Positions 1 to 7,771 of a stretch of DNA of 64,000 nucleotides are shown piece after piece. Made by a program: the position numbers and the translations under genes. Source of the stretch: DATGFK01 sp040007395 (lineage in GTDB: Bacteria; Chloroflexota; Anaerolineae; Aggregatilineales; UBA2796). The stretch lies in contig JBDTVG010000217.1 in the NCBI GenBank assembly GCA_040007395.1, positions 25,047 to 89,046 on the forward strand, in the 5' to 3' direction. The notes below the pieces were generated by a model. The model saw only the letters and a list, made by a program, of their open reading frames with translations. It was not told the origin of the DNA and did no database searches. Position 1 is the stretch's first letter, and each line of letters begins with the position of its first letter.

Positions 1-2
1 AA

Positions 3-131
3 CCGGGGGTCTTTAGCGATGTCTGTGCGTTGGCGCAAGCCACCGGACTAACAGCGCCGTGCATCCCGCCCACGCCCATACCCGTCTTCATCCCGCCGAC
101 TCAGCTACCGCCGATCATCCCCGGCTCATAA
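3..131 (+). CDS. C-terminal end of an unidentified protein (cut by the window edge)
   Basis: Frame 3 is open from the first base of the window to a TAA at 129-131 and gives 42 residues. The first half (PGVFSDVCALAQATGLTAPC) looks like ordinary protein. The second half is a proline-rich tail (PPTPIPVFIPPTQLPP). Such tails are common at the ends of secreted or surface proteins of this kind of genome, and the fragment at 29677-29994 ends similarly. No family can be named from this much. It ends just before a family A repeat. That it is coding is inferred from the open frame and its composition. Confidence 0.4.
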   Translation, partial: PGVFSDVCALAQATGLTAPCIPPTPIPVFIPPTQLPPIIPGS

Positions 132-144
132 GGTAATCATTGCG

Positions 145-214
145 GCGGACAGGTTAGGCTCTGTCCCTACATCCAAACCGTATTGTGTAGAGGTCGGGCA
201 GGCCCGACCCTGCC
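145..214. repeat. Family A intergenic palindromic repeat
   Basis: A partly decayed copy of the GGACAGG..CCTGTCC palindrome is followed by CTAC, a short A-rich linker and a second arm pair (GTCGGGCAGGCCCGACC). The same architecture recurs at ten other places in the window, always between genes. Confidence 0.7.
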
Positions 215-220
215 TTTTCG

Positions 221-1036
221 CTACTCCGAGGCCAACACCTGCTGCCACTCGACTAACAGTGCCGCCAAATCGTCGTAGATGCCATCGGGCGCAATTGCCC
301 CAATATCGGCGCGAGTGCTGACTCCGGTGAGAATGAGCGCTGTTCGCAGTCCTGCCAGACGTGCGCCGTCAATGTCAGTATCCAGCCGATCACCGATCAT
401 GAGCGTCTGCGGCGGCGGTGTGCCGAGTCGTTCCAGCACGACTTCAAACATGATCGGTTCGGGCTTGCCCATCAAGCGCGGCTGCTTGCCTGTCATCGCG
501 ACCAGCGCGGCGAGAATACTGCCCGCCCCCGGCGCAGTCCCTTGCGGCGTGGGGATCGATACATCGCCGTTGGTGCCGATAAAGTCCGCCCCGGCGAGAA
601 TCCGCTGTCCAGCGATCCGCAGCTTATCGTAAGTGACCGATACATCCAGCCCGACCACGACCACCGACGCTTGTTCTGGGTCGATCACGTAGCCAGAGCT
701 TGTGAGCAACTGCACCAGACTGTCGCTGCCAATGACATAGATCGGTGTCCCTGCTGGATACTTAGTGAGCATGATTTCCGCAGTTACCGCCCCGGAGTTG
801 ATCACCAACTGATCGGTGATGGGGATGCCCAACCCCTCGAAGCGGGTGACATATTCGGCAACATTGCGGCTGCTGTTATTGGTTGCCATTGCATAGGGAA
901 TCTTGTGTTTTTGCAGCAGCAGAAACAGATCGGGTACGCCGGGTAAAATTTCTGTGCCGCGCCAGATTACACCATCCATATCAAAGATGGCGGCGCGAAT
1001 TTCGTTGAGATTCAAAGAGTCGTTAGCCGAGTGCAT
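221..1036 (-). CDS. HAD-superfamily sugar/nucleotide phosphatase (NagD-like, HAD-IIA)
   Basis: This is a cytoplasmic phosphatase of the HAD type IIA group (NagD/AraL/PGP family), which removes phosphate from sugar phosphates, nucleotides or glycolate-type metabolites. Motif I is FDMDGV with the nucleophile Asp19 and acid/base Asp21. Motif II is ATNNSS, the motif III lysine is in GKPEP, and motif IV is GDRLDTDI near the C-terminus. The alpha/beta cap lies between motifs II and III, as expected for class IIA. An upstream in-frame start at 1090 would add 18 residues unlike the family, so the ATG at 1036 is preferred (271 aa). The next gene upstream, on the same strand, starts at 2001 and ends at 1132, about 95 bp away, so cotranscription is possible. 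The substrate cannot be read from the sequence. Confidence 0.88.
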   Translation of the reverse strand: MHSANDSLNLNEIRAAIFDMDGVIWRGTEILPGVPDLFLLLQKHKIPYAMATNNSSRNVAEYVTRFEGLGIPITDQLVINSGAVTAEIMLTKYPAGTPIYVIGSDSLVQLLTSSGYVIDPEQASVVVVGLDVSVTYDKLRIAGQRILAGADFIGTNGDVSIPTPQGTAPGAGSILAALVAMTGKQPRLMGKPEPIMFEVVLERLGTPPPQTLMIGDRLDTDIDGARLAGLRTALILTGVSTRADIGAIAPDGIYDDLAALLVEWQQVLASE

Positions 1037-1131
1037 TATTCGCTTTCTACTTGTAGCGCTTATAGACAGGATTGCCGAACAGAATTTCAACCCTGACTGC
1101 TTGCTAGATAAACTGGTGTTTAGACGGACGG

Positions 1132-2001
1132 TTATGAGTTGCCGAAGTGCTGACGAATATAGGTGAGCAGCACCGGATCGAGTTGGTCGGGCTGTTCGTC
1201 GATAGACCAGCGTTCTTCAAGATTTTCCATGCCGACAAAATCCCAGAATGCTTCGCGGCTAGGATCGTCCCACTCGCCATTGATCGCGCCCTGATAGTGT
1301 CCGGTGCGGCTCAGGATACCCTGTAGTTCGGTGGCGAGTGTACTATCAATGGGCAGCAGGTCGGCGGCGACTGGCTTGCCAAAATAAAGATGGTGCAGTT
1401 CGAGCAGTTCACCCAACCGCACTACCGGATCGGCGTGATCGTCCACGCGCAGATCGAGGTAGCGATCATTGCCGCCTGCGTAGCCGCCGTTTTCTTTGAC
1501 GACCAACACGCCCGCCGACTGCCGCCCACGTCGATCCCCGCCTGCCCGATCTCCGGCGAGCAACGCCGCCACAAGCCGATCTCCGAGTTCGCCCGGTGCT
1601 TGCCGAAAGGTCGTCGCCATTGCGTCGAGCGTGACTCGTCCAGTCAAGATATTGCCCTGACAGCAAAATCCTTCACCTAGAACGTGTCCAGCGTACTCGA
1701 AGCAGTATTCACCCGTAAAGGCCGCGACATTGCCTTTGGCATCGACAACCCCAACCTGACGTTCTTCCGCATCCTCATCGGCAGCGAGTAACTTTGCCAG
1801 CGTTTCTTCGGCATTGGTTCCCTGTGCCATCAGGTCGAGTCCCTCTGGCCCAAAGCGGACATTGCCAAACGCTTGAGTGGCAACCGCCCCGGCACCCGCC
1901 CGCGCCCAACTGACTACAACGGGTGCTGCTAGAAATTTGCTGGCAACCGCGACTCCCCACGCCTTTTCGGCGGGGCTGTAGGCAACAATTGAAAAGGTCA
2001 C
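1132..2001 (-). CDS. DUF1028 family protein with C-terminal peptidoglycan-binding-like segment
   Basis: The first 220 residues match the DUF1028 family, which has an Ntn-hydrolase-like fold. It starts MTFSIVAYSPAEKAWGVAVAS and continues with the GAGAVATQA, GVVDAKGNVAAFTG and CCQGNIL blocks typical of the family. The last 60 residues (LATELQGILSRTGHYQGAINGEWDDPSREAF, given here in two parts: LATELQGILSRTGHYQG then AINGEWDD) resemble a putative peptidoglycan-binding repeat often found at the end of DUF1028 proteins. The start is GTG at 2001 with AGAGG about ten bases before it. No signal peptide is visible, so the protein is probably cytoplasmic. No enzymatic activity is established for the family, so I give none. 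It runs in the same direction as the downstream HAD phosphatase. Confidence 0.85.
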   Translation of the reverse strand: MTFSIVAYSPAEKAWGVAVASKFLAAPVVVSWARAGAGAVATQAFGNVRFGPEGLDLMAQGTNAEETLAKLLAADEDAEERQVGVVDAKGNVAAFTGEYCFEYAGHVLGEGFCCQGNILTGRVTLDAMATTFRQAPGELGDRLVAALLAGDRAGGDRRGRQSAGVLVVKENGGYAGGNDRYLDLRVDDHADPVVRLGELLELHHLYFGKPVAADLLPIDSTLATELQGILSRTGHYQGAINGEWDDPSREAFWDFVGMENLEERWSIDEQPDQLDPVLLTYIRQHFGNS

Positions 2002-2100
2002 GCGGCTATTTACCTCTATAGTCCTCTCATTACCTTGTGCAGAGAGGAATATTACAGAATATGTGGGGGAATTGCCAGCAGTGCAGATTTATGCTGTATT

Positions 2101-2215
2101 CGGGGCAAACGCATCACATCAAAAACAAGAACCATTCAGCGGACAGGGCAGGCCCTTGTCCCTACCTCCAAACCGTGTTCTGTAAAGACAACGCCTGCGT
2201 TGTCCGTTGCCCTGA
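2101..2215. repeat. Family A repeat, extended form
   Basis: A palindromic unit (CAGCGGACAGGGCAGGCCC..) is preceded by about 35 bp (GCATCACATCAAAAACAAGA and CCATTCAG) that recur almost unchanged before the copy near 40290-40340. The second half has the GACAACGCCTGCGTTGTCCG arm pair. It fills much of the 400-bp gap before the GNAT gene; the rest of the gap shows no clear gene or promoter. Confidence 0.7.
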
Positions 2216-2415
2216 TCCGCTGCTAAAAGGCTTGTATTTACAGTGGCCTACCTCTATAATGGCCTTATGTTCAACGACAAAAAGCTGCAAGTCCTCTAGC
2301 CAGAGTCACCCTCTGGCACAATCTACTTCCTGTTCAACTGGTCGCGCTGCCGATCCAGTCTATTCAGTGCATCTCACTATCTTTTAACTAAAGACTATCA
2401 CCAAGGAGCAGGGCT

Positions 2416-2982
2416 TTGCTTCCTGATATTATCGAAACACAACGCCTGATGATTCGGCGTTTTACGCTGGACGATCTACACGACGTTCACCGCATTCTGG
2501 ATGTCGATCTTAAAATATACGACTTGACACTCGATCAACGGGCGGAGTGGCTGCATTGGTCGGTGTTGAATTACGCGCAGCTAGCCGCGCTGCACCAGCC
2601 ACCTTATGGCGATAGGGCTGTGGTACTCAAAGAAACCAACCAATTGATCGGGGTAGTGGGGCTAGTGCCAATGCTTGAACCTTATGATCAGTTGCCGTAC
2701 TTCAATGCCAATCCATCACCGAATGCACCCTTTAGGCCAGAAGTCGGACTGTACTACGCCTTCGATCCGGCCTTCCAACGGCAGGGGTATGCTACAGAAG
2801 CCGTCACAGGCTTGATCGACTGCGCCTTTGAGGTACTGCATCTCCAACGGATTATCGCTACAACGGAGTACACCAACGAACTTTCACAAGCGATGATGCG
2901 TCGGCTGGGCATGACCTTGACGGCTAATCCTTTCCCTGAGCCGTTTTGGTTTCAGATAGTCGGCACACTGGAAAACAAGTAA
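2416..2982 (+). CDS. GNAT family N-acetyltransferase
   Basis: This is a 188-residue acetyltransferase of the RimJ/RimL type, which moves an acetyl group from acetyl-CoA to an amine. The start is typical (IIETQRLMIRRFTLDDL). The acetyl-CoA-binding region is the segment EVGLYYAFDPAFQRQGYATE, where QRQGYAT corresponds to the Q/RxxGxG/A pyrophosphate loop. It is followed by the RIIATTEYTNELSQAMMRRLGM helix-strand typical of the family (given here as RIIATTEYTNELSQAM, then MRRLGM). The start is TTG at 2416, with AAGGAG 7 bases upstream. A perfect hairpin follows the gene. The substrate (a ribosomal protein, an antibiotic or a small amine) is not evident. Confidence 0.88.
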   Translation: MLPDIIETQRLMIRRFTLDDLHDVHRILDVDLKIYDLTLDQRAEWLHWSVLNYAQLAALHQPPYGDRAVVLKETNQLIGVVGLVPMLEPYDQLPYFNANPSPNAPFRPEVGLYYAFDPAFQRQGYATEAVTGLIDCAFEVLHLQRIIATTEYTNELSQAMMRRLGMTLTANPFPEPFWFQIVGTLENK

Positions 2983-2997
2983 CCACTCATTGAGCAA

Positions 2998-3023
2998 GGC
3001 ACTTTCTCTTCTGAGAAAGTGCC
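2998..3023 (+). terminator. Perfect 11-bp hairpin after the GNAT gene
   Basis: The arms GGCACTTTCTC and GAGAAAGTGCC pair perfectly around a TTCT loop, 16 bases after the GNAT stop codon. No T-run follows, so it is not a classical intrinsic terminator. It could mark a 3' end or protect the mRNA from exonucleases. Confidence 0.55.
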
Positions 3024-3168
3024 GAGTTGACACAATGTTAACTTGAAAAACGCTGCCAAATGTCATTAACTTGCTACCTCAGGTGGACTTAGGGGTAAAG
3101 TTCACCTATCGACCTGAGCAACATAGATGCTCTATTCGGTTCGGGTTGTGAAGCAGGAGGATAGTTGA

Positions 3169-5010
3169 GTGGTTAAAATTACGGTACCGCAGCGAATTTG
3201 GAACTTTGTACGGGAAAATCCTATTCCGCCGTTAGCCTTGTTAGGCTTGATTCTCGGTGGGATCGCACGATTGATATTAAACCGCCCCGATATTGCCGAT
3301 GTTTTCTGGCTTGTAACGTTGGTTCTTGGCGGCGCACCCGTCGTCATCACCACCATTCGCGGGATGCTGCACGGCAAATTTGCTTCGGATGTTGTGGCAA
3401 TGCTCGCCATCATTACAGCGGTTATTACCCATGAATATTTTGCAGGCGTGATTATTGTCCTGATGCAAACCGGAGGTGAGGCTCTAGAAAATTATAGTTT
3501 GCGGCGAGCCTCGTCTTCGCTTGAACAGCTATTGGCTCGTGCGCCTCGCACTGCCCATCGCAAAGAAGACGACCAGATTGTAGAGCTAGAGGTAACGCTC
3601 GTCCACGTTGGCGATGTATTGGTGGTTCGTCCCGGAGATCTTATTCCGGTGGATGGCACGCTGCTTTCTACCGAGGCTGAAGTCGATGAATCAGCCCTGA
3701 CGGGTGAGCCAGTCGCGGCGACAAAAAAGGTTGACGATACCCTCTTGAGCGGCAGTGTCAATACTGGCGATGCCTTTGAGATGCAAGCAACCAAGCTCAG
3801 TTCTGATAGTAAATACGCACAAATTGTCCAACTGGTGCGTCAAGCCCAAGAGGAGAAGCCGCCTCTGCAACGGTTGGCGGACCGATATGCTGTCTGGTTT
3901 ACGCCCATTACGCTGGTGATGTGTGCAGTCGGCTGGTTCATTACTGGCAAACCCGAAACTATCCTTGCCGTGCTGGTTGTTGCTACGCCTTGCCCACTGA
4001 TTCTAGCCGTGCCTGTCGCCGTGATCAGCGGGATTAACCGCGCAGCACAGTTTGGCATCATTGTAAAAGGTGGTACAGCCATTGAGCAGATTGGGCGGGC
4101 ACAGGCAATGGTCTTTGACAAAACAGGCACACTGACTTTTGGTAAGCCTGTTGTCGATAAGGTGATCCCCTTTAATGGACTAGCTCCAGCCGATATTCTT
4201 CGGGCGGCGGGCAGCGTGGAACAGCTTTCATCGCACCTGCTGGCGCAAACATTGGCACAGGCCGCGCAGCAAAGCGACCATTTGGTCATGCCAACCAATT
4301 TCCATGAGATACCGGGCTATGGGGTTGAAGCCGATCTGGATGGTCGGCACATCCTTGTCGGTTCAGCAAGATTTCTGGAAGAAAAAGGTGGTGGCAAAAT
4401 CCCGACAGTGGCAGACCATGACCATGAACTGGCGGCCTATGTCGCCTTTGACAGCCAGCCAGCCGGAATGATTACTTTTACTGACCAATTGCGTCCCGGC
4501 GTGGCGGAGATGGTGAAGCGGTTGCGTACTCTGGGCGTACAGCGCACGATTATGTTGACAGGGGACAGAAAAGAACACGCCAACGCTATTGGCAAGCAAG
4601 CAGGTCTTGACCTCATTGAAGCTGAACTGCTGCCAGAAGGTAAAGTGGAAGCGCTGAAAAAGTTCAAAGCGCACTATAACCCGATTGTCATGGTGGGCGA
4701 TGGCATCAACGATGCGCCCGCGTTAGCAACGGCAACGGTAGGGGTGGCGATGGGCGCTCATGGAACAGGCATTTCTGCGGAAGCCGCCGATATTGTGCTG
4801 TTGGTCGATGACGTGACCAGAGTCGCTGACGCGGTTGAGATTGGGCAACGAATGCTCCGCATCGCCAAACAGAGCATCTATGTAGGTTTGGGACTTAGCT
4901 TTGGGTTCATGGTTTTGGCTGCATTTGGGCTGATTACCCCGGTTATTGGCGCACTGTTGCAAGAAGTCATCGATGTCGCGGTCATTCTAAACGCCCTTCG
5001 CGCCCGTTAA
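3169..5010 (+). CDS. P1B-type heavy-metal-translocating ATPase with TPCP membrane motif
   Basis: This is a 613-residue inner-membrane ATPase that probably exports a transition metal. The actuator TGEP is in ESALTGEPVAA, the phosphorylation motif DKTGTLT has its aspartate at residue 317, and the hinge is MVGDGINDAPAL near the end. The metal-site motif in the sixth core helix is TPCP (residues 273-276), not CPC or SPC. The usual HP dipeptide of the N-domain reads SSHLLA, so the proline is absent. There is no N-terminal CxxC metal-binding domain. TPCP is associated with the less studied P1B-5-like branch (nickel/iron suggested in some members); the metal here is not known. The start is GTG at 3169, preceded by AGGAGG. 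It stands alone, followed by an orphan response regulator on the same strand. Confidence 0.9.
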   Translation: MVKITVPQRIWNFVRENPIPPLALLGLILGGIARLILNRPDIADVFWLVTLVLGGAPVVITTIRGMLHGKFASDVVAMLAIITAVITHEYFAGVIIVLMQTGGEALENYSLRRASSSLEQLLARAPRTAHRKEDDQIVELEVTLVHVGDVLVVRPGDLIPVDGTLLSTEAEVDESALTGEPVAATKKVDDTLLSGSVNTGDAFEMQATKLSSDSKYAQIVQLVRQAQEEKPPLQRLADRYAVWFTPITLVMCAVGWFITGKPETILAVLVVATPCPLILAVPVAVISGINRAAQFGIIVKGGTAIEQIGRAQAMVFDKTGTLTFGKPVVDKVIPFNGLAPADILRAAGSVEQLSSHLLAQTLAQAAQQSDHLVMPTNFHEIPGYGVEADLDGRHILVGSARFLEEKGGGKIPTVADHDHELAAYVAFDSQPAGMITFTDQLRPGVAEMVKRLRTLGVQRTIMLTGDRKEHANAIGKQAGLDLIEAELLPEGKVEALKKFKAHYNPIVMVGDGINDAPALATATVGVAMGAHGTGISAEAADIVLLVDDVTRVADAVEIGQRMLRIAKQSIYVGLGLSFGFMVLAAFGLITPVIGALLQEVIDVAVILNALRAR

Positions 5011-5167
5011 GTGTTTTTACACTAGTCACCAAATTTTAGTAACAAGGCAGGTTATTTTTTGCAGCTTTGTTACAGATCGCCATAGGTTATCGATAAGATC
5101 CGCGCTACAATCCTCAGTCTCTCGCAGTAAATGCAGAATGTGAAGCAGGTAGGTAGGGTATCTTATA

Positions 5168-5548
5168 ATGCGAACAATTCTGGTCGTCGAAGACGATACA
5201 CAACTCCGCAATGTGCTCAGGATCGTGCTGACCGAAGAAGGTTTCAAGGTTGAGCAGTGTGAACACGGCCAGGCCGCGATGAACAAATTAGAAGAAAACA
5301 AGAAGACTGGCACGCTTCCAGCGATGATTATTCTTGATCTGAATATGCCGGTTGTCGATGGTTGGGAAGTCGCCAAGTGGCTGGATGCTGACCCCGCACT
5401 ACGGGACATTCCCGTGATAGTCACCTCGGCCTCGCAGGAGCAGGGCGAAACTGCCAAAGCCTTGCACGCCGATGCCTATCTGATCAAGCCGTTTAGCACT
5501 GATGAGATTCTAGGGGTGGTCGATCTCTTTTCGCTGCTGTACCCGTAA
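5168..5548 (+). CDS. Single-domain response regulator (receiver only)
   Basis: These 126 residues form a complete CheY-like receiver and nothing else. The acidic pocket is Glu8-Asp9-Asp10 (VVEDD), the phosphoacceptor is Asp57 (ILDLNMP), the switch residue is Thr86/Ser87 (VIVTSAS), and Lys107 lies in LIKPFS. There is no DNA-binding or enzymatic output domain, so it must act through a partner, as in phosphorelays or motility/development pathways. No histidine kinase is adjacent. The ATG at 5168 is followed directly by the usual beta-1 strand (TILVVEDD), which fixes the start. Confidence 0.92.
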   Translation: MRTILVVEDDTQLRNVLRIVLTEEGFKVEQCEHGQAAMNKLEENKKTGTLPAMIILDLNMPVVDGWEVAKWLDADPALRDIPVIVTSASQEQGETAKALHADAYLIKPFSTDEILGVVDLFSLLYP

Positions 5549-5725
5549 TACCCGTAAGCAGATAGTCAGTTCGACCCCCTCCATTGATCAAATTAATGCG
5601 CTGTCCAGCGGCTAGCAGACAGTTTGTTTTGCCCCGCGTGCCAGAGCGTGGTAGACTTTCGTATCATTCTTCACAATTCGCTCAGTTGCTAATGTATTCA
5701 GACCGTGTACTTGAGGACTTTTTGC

Positions 5726-6358
5726 ATGGCTTCAGTCACAGACATCCCCGATATTGTGATCGGGCGCTTGCCTATCTACCTGCGAGCGCTCACCCAACTT
5801 AGCCAACAAGGACATGAGATCACGTCATCGCATGAACTAGGCCAACGGCTCGGCATCAGTTCCGCCCAGATCCGTAAAGACCTCTCGCATTTTGGCGAGT
5901 TTGGCAAGCAAGGCACAGGTTATCAGATCAGCCATTTGCAGGCGCAGCTTCGGCAAATCTTACAAGTGGATCGCGAATGGCCTATGGTGGTCGTTGGGGC
6001 GGGCGACTTGGGACGGGCGCTGGCGCACTATGGCGGCTTTGTGGAACGCGGGTTCCGCGTGGTGGCTATCTTCGACAACGATCCCACGAAGATCGGCACA
6101 GGCGGTATGAGCAACGGCGATCTAAAAGTGGTGGACAGCACCAAGATGAAAGACATCATCCGCGAACAGAATGTCAAACTGGCAATGATCGCTGTCCCGG
6201 TCAACTATGCCCAGCATGTGTGCGACGAACTAGTCGAGGCGGGCGTGCGGGCGATTGTCAACTATGCGTCGATTACGCTGTCTGTACCGGAAAATGTCCA
6301 CGTCCAATATATTGACCCGGTGACACACCTTCAGCGGATGACCTACTATCTGGACTAG
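5726..6358 (+). CDS. rex: Redox-sensing transcriptional repressor Rex
   Basis: Rex senses the NADH/NAD+ ratio and represses respiration and fermentation genes when NADH is low. The N-terminal winged helix is intact (ELGQRLGISSAQIRKDLSHF, then GEFGKQGTGY), and the Rossmann domain has the nucleotide loop VVVGAGDLGRALA followed by IFDNDPTKIG. The end (QYIDPVTHLQRMTYYLD) contains the swapped C-terminal helix used for dimerisation. The length of 210 aa is normal. ATG 5726 with GAGGA ten bases upstream is preferred over the in-frame GTG at 5705. It converges on mreB with only 9 bp between the two stop codons. No obvious Rex operator was found in the window, so its targets may lie elsewhere. Confidence 0.95.
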   Translation: MASVTDIPDIVIGRLPIYLRALTQLSQQGHEITSSHELGQRLGISSAQIRKDLSHFGEFGKQGTGYQISHLQAQLRQILQVDREWPMVVVGAGDLGRALAHYGGFVERGFRVVAIFDNDPTKIGTGGMSNGDLKVVDSTKMKDIIREQNVKLAMIAVPVNYAQHVCDELVEAGVRAIVNYASITLSVPENVHVQYIDPVTHLQRMTYYLD

Positions 6359-6367
6359 CCGTCTGCT

Positions 6368-7372
6368 TTAAAAGCCACCCGTCAGGCGGCGCATAATCCC
6401 CGGATCGTCTTGCACCCGTCCTGCGCCGACTGCCGTACAGACAATTGGATCGTCGGCACGAAAGGCGGGTACGCCTGTATGGTGCGTGATGTACTCATCG
6501 ATGCCACGCAGCAGCGCGACTCCGCCTGTAATGGTCACGCCGCGATCAATAATATCCGAGGCCAGTTCGGGCGGTGTTTTTTCGAGCACCTGCTTGGCGA
6601 CATTGGCGATGATCGCTAAGGTCTCGGACATGGCCTCGACGACTTCGCTAGTACTGATCGTGATGGTGCGCGGCAACCCGCCAACCTGATCGCGCCCTTG
6701 CACATCCATTGTCATATCTTGCGGTAGATTAACCGCCGCGCCAATCTGGATTTTGATTGATTCCGCGGTGGGCTGCCCAATGACTAGACTATATTTGCGC
6801 CGGACATAGTTAATGATCGCCTCGTCAAGGCGCATCCCGCCCACACGCACACTAGACGCTACCACCACATCATTCACGGCGAGTACGGCGGCTTCGCTGG
6901 CCCCGCCGCCCAAATTCAAGATCATATTGCCCGCCGGAGTCTTGACAGGCAGACCCGCGCCGATAGCAGCGGCTAATGGTTCCGAGATCGGGTAGGCTTC
7001 GCGTGCGCCCGCCTGAATCGCCGCCTCGTGGACAGCCCGTTTTTCGACACTGGTTACGCCATACGGCACACTTATCACGCATTGCGGGCCACCAAACAGC
7101 CGGATTCGCCCGCTGACTTTCTGAAAAAAGTAGCGCAGCATGGCCTCAGTGACTTCGTAGTCAGCGATCACGCCATCGCGCAGCGGACGCACCACTTCGA
7201 TATGTTCAGGATGGCGACCATACATATCGCGGGCTTCCTGACCGATAGCGACTATTTGTTCATCATCGACGGTCAAGGCGACCATCGACGGTTCCTGTAA
7301 CACAATCTGACCACCCTGATAGATGATAACGTTGACGGTGCCGAGGTCTACGCCCATTCTGCGATTAAACAA
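6368..7372 (-). CDS. mreB: Rod shape-determining actin homologue MreB
   Basis: MreB polymerises under the inner membrane and guides lateral wall synthesis. The actin-fold nucleotide motifs are present: phosphate 1 (MGVDLGTVNVIIY), phosphate 2 (ILNLGGGASEAAVL), and the adenosine motif (TITGGVALLRGIDEYI). The length of 334 aa is normal. The start is TTG at 7372 with AGAGG nine bases upstream. This keeps the MFNRR lead-in seen in other MreB proteins, although an ATG five codons later is possible. The usual mreC/mreD neighbours are missing here: the gene stands alone, convergent with rex, with repeats upstream. It could be an additional MreB/Mbl paralogue. Confidence 0.93.
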   Translation of the reverse strand: MFNRRMGVDLGTVNVIIYQGGQIVLQEPSMVALTVDDEQIVAIGQEARDMYGRHPEHIEVVRPLRDGVIADYEVTEAMLRYFFQKVSGRIRLFGGPQCVISVPYGVTSVEKRAVHEAAIQAGAREAYPISEPLAAAIGAGLPVKTPAGNMILNLGGGASEAAVLAVNDVVVASSVRVGGMRLDEAIINYVRRKYSLVIGQPTAESIKIQIGAAVNLPQDMTMDVQGRDQVGGLPRTITISTSEVVEAMSETLAIIANVAKQVLEKTPPELASDIIDRGVTITGGVALLRGIDEYITHHTGVPAFRADDPIVCTAVGAGRVQDDPGIMRRLTGGF

Positions 7373-7461
7373 ATTTATGTGCCTCTACGTGAGCAATACA
7401 GGGTTGCAGCTTCAAAGTCCGCATACGATACCCTATCTGGCGTACTTAGTCCAGTCAACGG

Positions 7462-7652
7462 AACCAGCGGACAGGGCAAGCGCTGTACCTACGAAACACC
7501 GTCTTGATGTAGGAACAACGCAGGCGTTGTCCGGCATGGGCGGTGTCCATGAATGGATCGGCGGGGCAACCAATATGGCGGACGAGGCTCGCCTCGTCCC
7601 TACAAAATACCGTTTGGTGTAGGGACAGGGCTTGCCCTGTCCGCAGACCGAT
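7462..7652. repeat. Family A repeat cluster
   Basis: At least three palindromic units follow each other in 190 bp: GCGGACAGGGCAAGCGCTGT, GGCGGACGAGGCTCGCCTCGTCC and TAGGGACAGGGCTTGCCCTGTCC (the last two written as read with spaces ignored in parts). They are joined by CTACGAAA..ACCGT linkers. They occupy most of the 400 bp between mreB and the TIR gene. The remaining stretch before 7772 is AT-rich, with TATTATACT at about 7708-7716 as a possible promoter element. Confidence 0.7.
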
Positions 7653-7771
7653 CCTAAAAGGAGGTAGGGTCAATTGTTGATGCGGCGGCGGAAAATTTAA
7701 CGTTTTATATTATACTTCACCCTTAGCGTAGATTAGCGTTTTGTACCGAGCGCGGTTGGAGTATTGCCCCA

